Positions 1-7,035 of a stretch of 39,778 bases of DNA are shown in pieces. Position 1 is the first letter of the stretch. Every line of letters begins with the position of its first letter. The translations under genes were made by a program, and so were the position numbers. The notes beneath the pieces were generated by a model. That model saw only the letters and a program-made list of their open reading frames with translations. It was not told the DNA's origin and searched no databases. Origin of the DNA: Nitriliruptoraceae bacterium (GTDB lineage Bacteria > Actinomycetota > Nitriliruptoria > Nitriliruptorales > Nitriliruptoraceae); contig PWLR01000079.1 of NCBI GenBank assembly GCA_003558435.1, positions 1 through 39,778 on the forward strand. The letters run 5' to 3'.

Positions 1-32
1 CGCGGGCCCGGTCCGGAAGGACCGGGCCCGCG
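1..32 (-). terminator. Strong hairpin, probable terminator of the M14 peptidase gene
   Basis: A perfect 14-bp G/C stem (CGCGGGCCCGGTCC pairing with GGACCGGGCCCGCG) closes on a 4-nt loop. It lies 24 bp beyond the stop codon of the minus-strand peptidase gene. There is no clear T tract, which is common for terminators in high-GC actinobacteria. It could also serve a plus-strand gene ending left of the window. Confidence 0.7.
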
Positions 33-56
33 GGTGTCGCGGTGTTCAGCAGCCGA

Positions 57-2585
57 TCAGCCGGCCTTCCACAGCCCCTGGGCGACCTGCTCGAACAGGC
101 CTTCCGGGTGCGTGCGGTACAGCGGCTCGGTCCCGAACAGCGTCACGTTCGCGCCGCGGGCCTCGCCACTGACCACCACCGGCCGGCCGGCGGCGGCGTC
201 CTGCCCGATCCAGTGTCCGGCGAGGAAGAAGTCCTCCGCCGCCAGGCGCTGGTCGACCGACACGCCTTCGCCCACCTGCGGGAAGTACCGCGGCGAGGTC
301 ACGAACGAGAACGGCAACGCGTTGCCGGTCACGACCGATGCCGGATCGTTGACGACCGCCACGATGCCGTTGGCGCCGCCCGGGCCGCTGCCGAGGCTCA
401 CGTCGAGCAGCCCGGCGCGGTTGTTGAACGTCACCCCGTTGCCGCCGCGGCCGACGACCGCGCCACCATCGGCGAGCCATGCGTCGAACGCCGCCTGCTG
501 GGCCGGGTTCAGACTGAGTGGGTTGAAGGCGGTCGACCCGACGTAGAACGCGTCGAAGTCGTCGAACGTGTAACTGCCGTTGTTGAACCCGGTGTGTGTC
601 ACGTTCGTGACCTCGAAGCCCATCCGGTTGAGCGAGAAGACCTCGTCGTTGAAGCCACTCGCACCGATGCGGTAGGTCTCGAACGGCTCCGCACCTCGTG
701 CCCGCGCGGGCGTCATGACACTGAACGTGACCCCGTACTCGCGGGCCACCGCGACGATCGCGGCATGGCCTGCGCCCGAGATCACGAACTCGCCGTCGGA
801 CAGACGCGAGATGCTCACGCCGCGGTCCAGTAGGTCGTTGACGGCCTGGACGCCGGCCAACGAGTCGACCGTCAAGCCGTGCAGTCGCCGGTTGCCCGGC
901 ACGACCGACGCCGTGGTAGCGGCCTCGTTGACACGGACGCTCGAGACGCCGCTCAACGACGCGTCCTCGACCCGGTTCACCGTGGCGCCCCACAACGACC
1001 CCAGGCTCCACGCCGAGATGTCGTACATGAACGGGTAGTCCTCGGTGACATCCCGACCGACGTCGAGGATGGTGTTGGCCATGCCGCGCTTGGCCTGCTG
1101 CAGGTCGACCACGTAGGACCCCGCCTGGTAGCGGGTGCCATCGAGGGTGAACTGGCGGGTGGCGCGCTGCACGATCACGTCGTTGTCGAGCAGGAACTGC
1201 ACGGTGCGGGCGGCGGCGGCCTCGCTGCGCTGACCGGCACCGGCCGGGATCACGTAGGCACGGGGCAGGTCGATCTCCACCGTGTCCGAGTTGTCGCCGG
1301 CGGCGAGCTCGAGCGCGAGCGGGTCGTCGATCGGCCGCAGCGGCTCACCTGCGACACCGCGCCGGAAGAGCTCCAATTGATCGCCGAGCACGTCCATCTT
1401 GTTCTCGTTCACCCAGTCGAAGCTCGCCTCGATGGTGGCCCGGGCGACCGCGGTGTTGATGCGCGTGCGGTTGTGCCGCTCGTTCACGGACAGTGTGCCG
1501 CCACGCGGGTTGAGCGGGAACTCGACGGTGTGGGCGACGATGCCGTGGTACATCGCGTACATCGGCGTGAAGATCGGCGGCCAGTCGTCCCAACCGGCGG
1601 TGTTGTCGCGGTAAGGGATACGCAGCTGCGACAGCCCGGCACCGTAGTAGCTGCGCAGGTCGTCACCGACGTCTGTGAGCACCCGCTCCTCCATGGCGAG
1701 GGCGTGACGCAGCGCATGACGTATGTACAGGTCGTATTCGTAGTTGTCGCCGTGCGGGCCGGTGGTCGGCTCGATCAAGGTCGGACCGACGTAGCCGTGT
1801 TGATCCAACATCGTCAACGGGTCGTAGCGGATCAGCTGGTCACGCAGGATGCGGGTCTCGGGCTGCGACTGGGTGATGAAGTCGCGGTTCATGTCGAAAC
1901 CGTTGGCGTTCGCACGCGTGGCGTTGACGCGCCCGTCGGGGTTCTGGGTGATCACGAAGGCCAGCACGTGGTCCTCGACCAGCTGCACGATCTCCGGCTC
2001 GTCGGAGAAGGCGAGTTCGTCGAGCACCTCGAAGGTCGCGTCGGTGCCCTCCCACTCGTTGCCGTGGATGTTGTTGTTGATGAACAGCGGCGACTTCCAG
2101 TCGTCATAGTCACCGGCATCCATCGCGGCGATCGCGGCGTCGGGGTCCTCGGTGCGCAGGTCGGACAGCTCCTGCCACTGGTCCCATTCCGCGTCGGTCA
2201 TCGCCGAGGTGGCGACCACCAGGTGCAGGTCGCGGCCCTGGACGGACTCGCCGATGATCTCCACGCTGATGCGGTCGCTCGCCTGCAGCTCACGCAGCAG
2301 CCCCGGGAACTCGTGGTAGGGGATGAGGTTGAGGGGGATCGAGGCGTCGCTCGGGTCGACCGGGACATCCTCGATCACGTCGTTGCGCGGCTGACCGGAC
2401 AACCGGGGGGCAGGGTCCGCATCCTGGACCTGACCCGGAGGTCCGACGGCCGGCCCGCGTTGCTCGGGAAGTCGACCGAAGCCCTGTCCGTCCGGGGGCC
2501 CGGCCGGCTGCGCCGACGCTGCCGGCGCGAGCGAGAGCGCGAGGAGCGCAGCGGTCAGACCCGCCACCAACCTGTTGGTACGCAT
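57..2585 (-). CDS. Secreted M14-family zinc carboxypeptidase with C-terminal amidotransferase-like domain
   Basis: 842 aa. The start (MRTNRLVAGL) is preceded by AGGAGGG about 6 nt upstream and opens a typical Sec signal peptide with a hydrophobic core at about 7-20 and cleavage after ASA near residue 25. A proline- and glycine-rich linker follows, then an M14 domain at about 80-400. HGNE supplies zinc ligands H174 and E177, and H263 in DQHGYVG is the third ligand. NPDGR (215-219) and MNRDF (232-236) match the substrate-binding region, and E355 in HTVEFPLNP is the expected general base. Residues from about 640 look like a class-I glutamine-amidotransferase-like alpha/beta fold without an obvious catalytic Cys. 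The likely role is extracellular peptide or amino-acid release. An in-frame start 40 codons further upstream (2705) is unlikely because it would place charged residues before the signal peptide. Confidence 0.9.
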   Translation of the reverse strand: MRTNRLVAGLTAALLALSLAPAASAQPAGPPDGQGFGRLPEQRGPAVGPPGQVQDADPAPRLSGQPRNDVIEDVPVDPSDASIPLNLIPYHEFPGLLRELQASDRISVEIIGESVQGRDLHLVVATSAMTDAEWDQWQELSDLRTEDPDAAIAAMDAGDYDDWKSPLFINNNIHGNEWEGTDATFEVLDELAFSDEPEIVQLVEDHVLAFVITQNPDGRVNATRANANGFDMNRDFITQSQPETRILRDQLIRYDPLTMLDQHGYVGPTLIEPTTGPHGDNYEYDLYIRHALRHALAMEERVLTDVGDDLRSYYGAGLSQLRIPYRDNTAGWDDWPPIFTPMYAMYHGIVAHTVEFPLNPRGGTLSVNERHNRTRINTAVARATIEASFDWVNENKMDVLGDQLELFRRGVAGEPLRPIDDPLALELAAGDNSDTVEIDLPRAYVIPAGAGQRSEAAAARTVQFLLDNDVIVQRATRQFTLDGTRYQAGSYVVDLQQAKRGMANTILDVGRDVTEDYPFMYDISAWSLGSLWGATVNRVEDASLSGVSSVRVNEAATTASVVPGNRRLHGLTVDSLAGVQAVNDLLDRGVSISRLSDGEFVISGAGHAAIVAVAREYGVTFSVMTPARARGAEPFETYRIGASGFNDEVFSLNRMGFEVTNVTHTGFNNGSYTFDDFDAFYVGSTAFNPLSLNPAQQAAFDAWLADGGAVVGRGGNGVTFNNRAGLLDVSLGSGPGGANGIVAVVNDPASVVTGNALPFSFVTSPRYFPQVGEGVSVDQRLAAEDFFLAGHWIGQDAAAGRPVVVSGEARGANVTLFGTEPLYRTHPEGLFEQVAQGLWKAG

Positions 2586-2910
2586 GAACCCTCCTAGATG
2601 ACCCGTGATGACCACGCCGGGGCGGCGGATAGGGCGATACTGGTCGAAGATCACCGCCGAAAGGAGGGATGGGCGCGCTGCGCCCGAAAGCGCACACTTG
2701 GGCACGGAGCGTGACTAGTTTGCCGGTCGTTCGACCACGTAACGTGACGTGCGGGCGGCCAGCGCGGCCCACCCACCACCCCACGGCCAGGCCTGCCACG
2801 CGGGCGTACACCCCGTCGATGGCCGGTGGCCGCCCACGTCGTGGGGCACCAGGACCGCGAGCGTCGGCGCGTGCCGGTCACCTCTCCAAGAGGTCGTATC
2901 CTTCCCGGCC
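2586..2910. promoter_or_regulatory. Divergent intergenic region with small palindromes
   Basis: These 325 bp separate the divergently transcribed peptidase and spermidine-synthase-like genes and should hold both promoters. Visible elements are a hairpin GGGCGC-GCT-GCGCCC at 2671-2685, an interrupted palindrome GGTCG-TT-CGACC at 2725-2736, and directly next to it CACGT-A-ACGTG at 2736-2746. The adjoining palindromes are plausible operators, but I recognise no regulator for them. No convincing -35/-10 pair is seen. Confidence 0.35.
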
Positions 2911-4446
2911 ATGCCTCCTTTCGCTGCCGCAGTGCTCGTCTTCCTGTCGTCGGCCGCCGTTCTCGTGCTCGAGATCCTGGCGGCCCGGTTGCTCGCGCCC
3001 TACGTCGGGGTCACGCTCGAGACCTATACCGCCATCATCGGGGTGATCCTCGCCGGCATCGCCGTGGGCTCGTGGTTGGGCGGCAAGGCGGCCGATGCGC
3101 GCGACCCGCGGGGGCTGCTCTCGCCGCTGCTGATCATGGGCGGTGCGTTGGCGTTCGCCTCCATCCCGGTCATCGACCTGTTGGGGGCCTCGCTGCGCGG
3201 CGGTGGCCCCGTGGCCACCACCGTGCTGACCGTGCTCGGGTTCTTCCTGCCGGCGGCGGTGCTGTCGGGCGTGACCCCCGCGGTGATCAAGATCCAGCTC
3301 GCCTCGCTGGAGGAGACCGGCCGTGTGGTCGGTCGGCTGTCGGCGCTGTCGACCGCCGGAGCCATCTTCGGCACGTTCTTCACCGGCTTCCTGCTGGTCG
3401 CGGCGTTCCCGACCCGGCCAGTGGTACGCGCGACCGCCGTCTTCCTGATCGTGTTGGGGGTGGGCACGGCCGTCTACCTGCGCAGCGGACGCAGCGTCAC
3501 CGCCGGCGGGATGGTCGCGGTGCTCGCCGCCGGGACGTTGTCGTTCGTCTCGCCGCACCCGTGCGAGTACGAATCCGCCTACTACTGCGCGTTCATCGTC
3601 GAGGAGGGCGACACGGGTCGCGCCCTGCACCTCGACACCTTGCGCCACAGCTACGTCGACCTCGCGGACCCGTCGCACCTCGAGTTCCTCTACACCCAGT
3701 GGTTCGGCGACACGATCGGAACCGTCGCGCCCGACGGCGAACCCCTCACGGCCCTGCACATCGGAGGCGGCGGCTTCACGATGCCGGGCTACCTGCGCTC
3801 GGAGCATCCCGGTTCGTCGTCGACGGTGTTGGAGGTCGATCCGTTGCTCGTCGAGCTGTCGAAGGAGAAGCTGGGACTGGAGCTGGGCGACGATCTGGAC
3901 ATCCTGACCGGCGACGCACGCGTCACGGTCGCCGAGGTAGCCGACGACACCTATGACGTGGTCATCGGCGACGCGTTCGGTGGCGTCGCGGTGCCCTGGC
4001 ACCTGGCGACCGAGGAGTTCACCCAGCTCATGCGTGATCGCATGAGCGCCGACGGCATCTACATGATGAACGTGATCGACTACGGACCCCGCGACTTCCT
4101 GCGCGCCGAGGTGGCGACGCTGGGAGCGGTGTTCGAGCACGTCGCGGTGATCGGTCGCCCCGGGGCGTTCGGGGACCTCGGTCGGACCGGCCCGGACGGG
4201 CAGCAGCAGGCGCCGGTGCCCGACGAACCGGTCGGCGGCAACCACGTGGTGATCGCCTCGGACCAGCCGCTGCCGATCGAGGCGTTGTTCGCGACCAACC
4301 GGAGCCGGGCGCGGGTCGATGCGATCCTGCACGGTGCCGAGCTGCAGACCTTCATCGAGGGCGCGCCGGTGCTGACCGACGACCGGGCTCCCGTCGATCA
4401 GCTCCTGACGCCCCGTCCGCCCGCCACGGAACGCCCGATCGCGTGA
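2911..4446 (+). CDS. Membrane-fused spermidine-synthase-like protein (first copy)
   Basis: 511 aa. Residues 1-210 form about seven hydrophobic helices beginning at the N-terminus (FAAAVLVFLSSAAVLVLEIL). The C-terminal part is a Rossmann-fold aminopropyltransferase-like domain. LDTLRHSYVDLADPSHLEF is the entry motif of the SpeE superfamily, GGGGFTMP is the glycine loop, LEVDP the acidic strand end, GDAR the adenine-side motif and IGDAFGG the position of the catalytic Asp. The canonical GGGDGG is not conserved, so polyamine synthesis itself is uncertain and another group transfer at the membrane is possible. The start is chosen at the first residue of the first helix; its ribosome binding site is weak (AAGAGG about 18 nt upstream). 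Only 91 bp separate it from the next gene, suggesting an operon. Confidence 0.85.
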   Translation: MPPFAAAVLVFLSSAAVLVLEILAARLLAPYVGVTLETYTAIIGVILAGIAVGSWLGGKAADARDPRGLLSPLLIMGGALAFASIPVIDLLGASLRGGGPVATTVLTVLGFFLPAAVLSGVTPAVIKIQLASLEETGRVVGRLSALSTAGAIFGTFFTGFLLVAAFPTRPVVRATAVFLIVLGVGTAVYLRSGRSVTAGGMVAVLAAGTLSFVSPHPCEYESAYYCAFIVEEGDTGRALHLDTLRHSYVDLADPSHLEFLYTQWFGDTIGTVAPDGEPLTALHIGGGGFTMPGYLRSEHPGSSSTVLEVDPLLVELSKEKLGLELGDDLDILTGDARVTVAEVADDTYDVVIGDAFGGVAVPWHLATEEFTQLMRDRMSADGIYMMNVIDYGPRDFLRAEVATLGAVFEHVAVIGRPGAFGDLGRTGPDGQQQAPVPDEPVGGNHVVIASDQPLPIEALFATNRSRARVDAILHGAELQTFIEGAPVLTDDRAPVDQLLTPRPPATERPIA

Positions 4447-4480
4447 CCGCGGCCCACGACGCGCGACCGCGGCCCACGAT
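4441..4480 (+). repeat. 20-bp tandem duplication across the stop codon
   Basis: Two adjacent 20-bp units (4441-4460 and 4461-4480) sharing GACCGCGGCCCACGA differ at two positions. The first unit contains the TGA stop of the spermidine-synthase-like gene. It looks like a local slippage or duplication event. Confidence 0.7.
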
Positions 4481-4537
4481 GCGTCCAACCGCACCCGCCG
4501 GCACGAACGCGGGACCCCGTAGCGACAGGAGCCGTCC

Positions 4538-5704
4538 ATGACCGATCAGCACCCACCCCGGATCGTCGTGATCGGTGGCGGATACGCCGGTAGCCACGCC
4601 GCCGTGGCGGCCCGGCGTGCGGGCGGCGCGGTGACGGTCGTCGATCAGGATGGGCTCCACGGCTTCCTGCCGCGTCTCGCGGGGGTCGCTGCCGGTCGGC
4701 TCCGTGCCGGTGACGCACGCACGCCGCTGGGCGAGTTGCTGGGCGTCGAGGTCCATCAGGGTTCGGCCGAGCGCCTGGATGTGGACCGGCGTCGGGTCGA
4801 ACTCGCCGGTGGTGCGGTCGTGCCCTACGACGGGCTGGTGGTCACGGTCGGGTCGCGCACCGCCCGCTCCCCGGTCCCCGGTGCCGACGAGCACGCCTGG
4901 TCGCTGCACACCCCGGATGATGCGCTCGCGCTGCGCGTCGCACTCCGCGAGACCTCCCACCTCGTCGTGGTCGGAGGAGGCGCGACGGGGGTGCAGCTCG
5001 CAGCCGAGGTCGCGGCGGCGCATCCGACGATGACGGTCCGTCTGGTCGAGGCCGGCTCGCGGCTCCTGCCGGCCGAGCCCAGGATGCTCGGCACCAGCAT
5101 GCGACGTCTGCTCGACGACGCCGGTGTCCAGGTGCACCTCGACGTCCACGCGTCGGCCATCGACGCCGACGGTGTCGACCTGGCGGACGGACAGCGCCTG
5201 GACGGCCTGGTCGTGTGGGCCGGCGGGTGGGAGGCGGACGCGAGCGCGTTGCTGCCGCGAGCGGAGTTCCGCGACGGTCGGGTCGTGGTCGCTCGGGACC
5301 TGACCGTCACCACCTACGACCGGGTGCTCGCGGCCGGTGACATCGCCGCCCACCGCGACGTGCTCGGGCGGCCGCTCGCGATGTCGGCACAGATCGCGGT
5401 CCAGGCCGGAGCGGCCGCCGGCGCATCCGCGGTCGCGCTCGCCCGCGGCGAACGCCCGACGTGGGCGCGGTTGTTCGAACTCGGCCGGGTGGTCGATCTG
5501 GGCGACCGCGGTGTCGGACGGGTCGGACCGGTCCCGCTCGGTTGGGGACCCACGGCACGCCTGGTGCCGCTCATGCACCTGGCCATCGACCTCCGTCACC
5601 TGGCGCAGTTGGGTGGCCCGCTGACGGCCCTGGCCCACGCCCCGGGGCGCGGCGGCCACCTCGACGTCGGGGGTCACCGCGAGCCGCTGCGGGCCGTCGG
5701 CTGA
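4538..5704 (+). CDS. NAD(P)/FAD-dependent oxidoreductase, NDH-2-like
   Basis: 388 aa, start supported by CAGGAG about 6 nt upstream. The N-terminal FAD-binding motif is IVVIGGGYAGSHAA (GGGYAG at 13-18), and a second nucleotide-binding motif LVVVGGGATGVQLAAEVA sits mid-protein. LAAGDIAAHRD near the C-terminus is the usual ADP-binding/flavin GD motif of the pyridine-nucleotide-disulphide oxidoreductase family. This is the NADH:quinone oxidoreductase-like or ferredoxin-reductase-like fold. It lacks the NHHTFQPLLYQVAT signature seen in the canonical NDH-2 at 28208-29560 and is shorter, so the electron acceptor is unknown. It follows the spermidine-synthase-like gene on the same strand. Confidence 0.85.
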   Translation: MTDQHPPRIVVIGGGYAGSHAAVAARRAGGAVTVVDQDGLHGFLPRLAGVAAGRLRAGDARTPLGELLGVEVHQGSAERLDVDRRRVELAGGAVVPYDGLVVTVGSRTARSPVPGADEHAWSLHTPDDALALRVALRETSHLVVVGGGATGVQLAAEVAAAHPTMTVRLVEAGSRLLPAEPRMLGTSMRRLLDDAGVQVHLDVHASAIDADGVDLADGQRLDGLVVWAGGWEADASALLPRAEFRDGRVVVARDLTVTTYDRVLAAGDIAAHRDVLGRPLAMSAQIAVQAGAAAGASAVALARGERPTWARLFELGRVVDLGDRGVGRVGPVPLGWGPTARLVPLMHLAIDLRHLAQLGGPLTALAHAPGRGGHLDVGGHREPLRAVG

Positions 5705-5741
5705 CCATCCTCCGGCCGCTGCCCTGCGGTGACCCGCGGAC

Positions 5742-5758
5742 AGGGGCCGCTCGCCCCT
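5742..5758 (+). terminator. Hairpin downstream of the NDH-2-like gene
   Basis: AGGGGC pairs with GCCCCT around a 5-nt loop, 38 bp after the stop codon. A weak intrinsic terminator candidate without a T tract. Confidence 0.4.
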
Positions 5759-5784
5759 AGCCGCGAGGCGACCCGTCCGCGACC

Positions 5785-5810
5785 GTGGTCATCTACCTGA
5801 GGATGACCAC
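5785..5810. promoter_or_regulatory. Inverted repeat upstream of the PAS gene, possible operator
   Basis: GTGGTCAT (5785-5792) and ATGACCAC (5803-5810) are perfect inverted half-sites with a 10-bp spacer, so their centres lie about 18 bp apart on nearly the same helix face. The repeat ends 37 bp before the chosen start of the PAS protein, a position suited to a repressor site or leader hairpin. Confidence 0.45.
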
Positions 5811-5847
5811 CCACGCCGCGTGGTCTCTGACGACCGGGAGTATCGAG

Positions 5848-7035
5848 ATGGCGCGTCCCGACGAGTCGCCCACCAGCCGAACGGCCGTGGTTCCGTCCGA
5901 TCAGCCCGACGAGCCGACCATCATCCACGACCTGAGTCTCGACGGGTCCCTCGGCGGACCAGCCATCGACGTGCGGTCCCTGGACCTCGCCGGTGACGCC
6001 GTGATCGTCACCGACCTCGACGGGACGATCGTCGATGTCAACGACGCGTTCGTCCGGGTGACGGGCTACTCGCGGCAGGAAGCCATCGGCCAGACCCCCC
6101 GACTGCTGTCGTCGGGGTTCCAGGACAAAGCCTTCTACGCCGATCTCTGGGACACCGTGACCAGTGGCCGGGTGTGGGAGGGCGAACTGATCGACCGGCA
6201 TCGCGACGGCACGCTGCACACCTACCACGCGACGATCAGCCCGGTGAAGGACTCGGCGGGACGCGTCACCCACTTCGTCGCGGTCGAACGCGACATCAGC
6301 GGCGAACTCGAGCGTCGGGGCGCACCCGGGTCGGCCGGGTTGATCCACAGCGATCTGACCGGTTCGTGCGTCTACGCCAACCGACGGGCCGCGACGCTCT
6401 TCGGGGCCGAGCCGACGGCGCTGCTCGGTCGCGGACTGCTCGAAGCGCTGGATCCCGACGATGCCGCCCAGTTCCGTGAGGTCGTCGGTCGTGTCGCGGA
6501 GACCGGCCGCACCCACCGGCTGGACGTGCGGACCCGGCAGGCCGGCGGCGGCTTGCTCCACGTCGATCTGGCCCCGTTGACCGTGTCCTCCGGCAAGACC
6601 ATCGGTGCGGTCGGCTCGATCGAGGACCTCAGCGAACGCGTCGCGGTCCACCGCGAACTCGATCGACGCGACGCCCTCATCGAGAGCGTGCTGGACGCGC
6701 TGCCCGACGAGGTGGCGGTGGCTGCCGACGACGGCACCTTGCTCGCGGTCAACCGGGCGTGGCGGGCCGCTCGGGGGCAGGCCCCTGAGGACGCCATCCT
6801 GGCCGCTCGGGTGGGTGACGACGTGGAGGCCCATGCCCGCCGGGGCGCCGAGGGCGGTGACCAGCACGCCGCCGCGCTGCTGGAGGAACTCCACCGCCGG
6901 CGCACCACCGGCAACGATGCCGGTGTGACCGTCACGGGCGAGCCCTCGGGATCGGGGGCAACGGGCGGCTACGCGATCACCCCGCTCGCGTGGGACGACG
7001 GCGGCTACGTCCTACGGCGCGTGACCGACACCTAA
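5848..7035 (+). CDS. Multi-PAS sensor protein without output domain
   Basis: 395 aa. The start MARPDESPTS is chosen because GGGAG lies 7 nt upstream; in-frame starts at 5785 and 5803 lack good spacing. Residues about 42-150 are a textbook PAS domain (VIVTDLDGTIVDVNDAFVRV, then GYSRQEAIGQ, ending in VAVERDIS). A second PAS-like domain spans about 163-285 (IHSDLTGSCVYANRRAA to GSIEDLSERV), and a third, degenerate one covers about 290-395 (VLDALPDEVAVAADDGTLLAVNRAW). No histidine kinase, GGDEF, EAL, phosphatase or helix-turn-helix segment follows. It may act through protein-protein contact, perhaps on the neighbouring redox protein. Its TAA stop overlaps the stop of the convergent gene. Confidence 0.85.
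   Translation: MARPDESPTSRTAVVPSDQPDEPTIIHDLSLDGSLGGPAIDVRSLDLAGDAVIVTDLDGTIVDVNDAFVRVTGYSRQEAIGQTPRLLSSGFQDKAFYADLWDTVTSGRVWEGELIDRHRDGTLHTYHATISPVKDSAGRVTHFVAVERDISGELERRGAPGSAGLIHSDLTGSCVYANRRAATLFGAEPTALLGRGLLEALDPDDAAQFREVVGRVAETGRTHRLDVRTRQAGGGLLHVDLAPLTVSSGKTIGAVGSIEDLSERVAVHRELDRRDALIESVLDALPDEVAVAADDGTLLAVNRAWRAARGQAPEDAILAARVGDDVEAHARRGAEGGDQHAAALLEELHRRRTTGNDAGVTVTGEPSGSGATGGYAITPLAWDDGGYVLRRVTDT

Noticed and set aside
879..2597. 572-codon plus-strand open frame opposite the M14 peptidase
   Set aside because: Antisense shadow with no start signal or protein-like composition; the minus strand has complete catalytic motifs.
2669..3046. Plus-strand frame starting at an ATG directly after AAGGAGGG
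   Set aside because: The ribosome binding site touches the ATG, leaving no spacing, and the product is low-complexity and overlaps the start of a real gene.
2878..4539. 553-codon minus-strand open frame opposite the first spermidine-synthase-like gene
   Set aside because: Composition is arginine/aspartate/histidine-rich with no recognisable motif; the plus-strand frame has membrane helices and a Rossmann domain.
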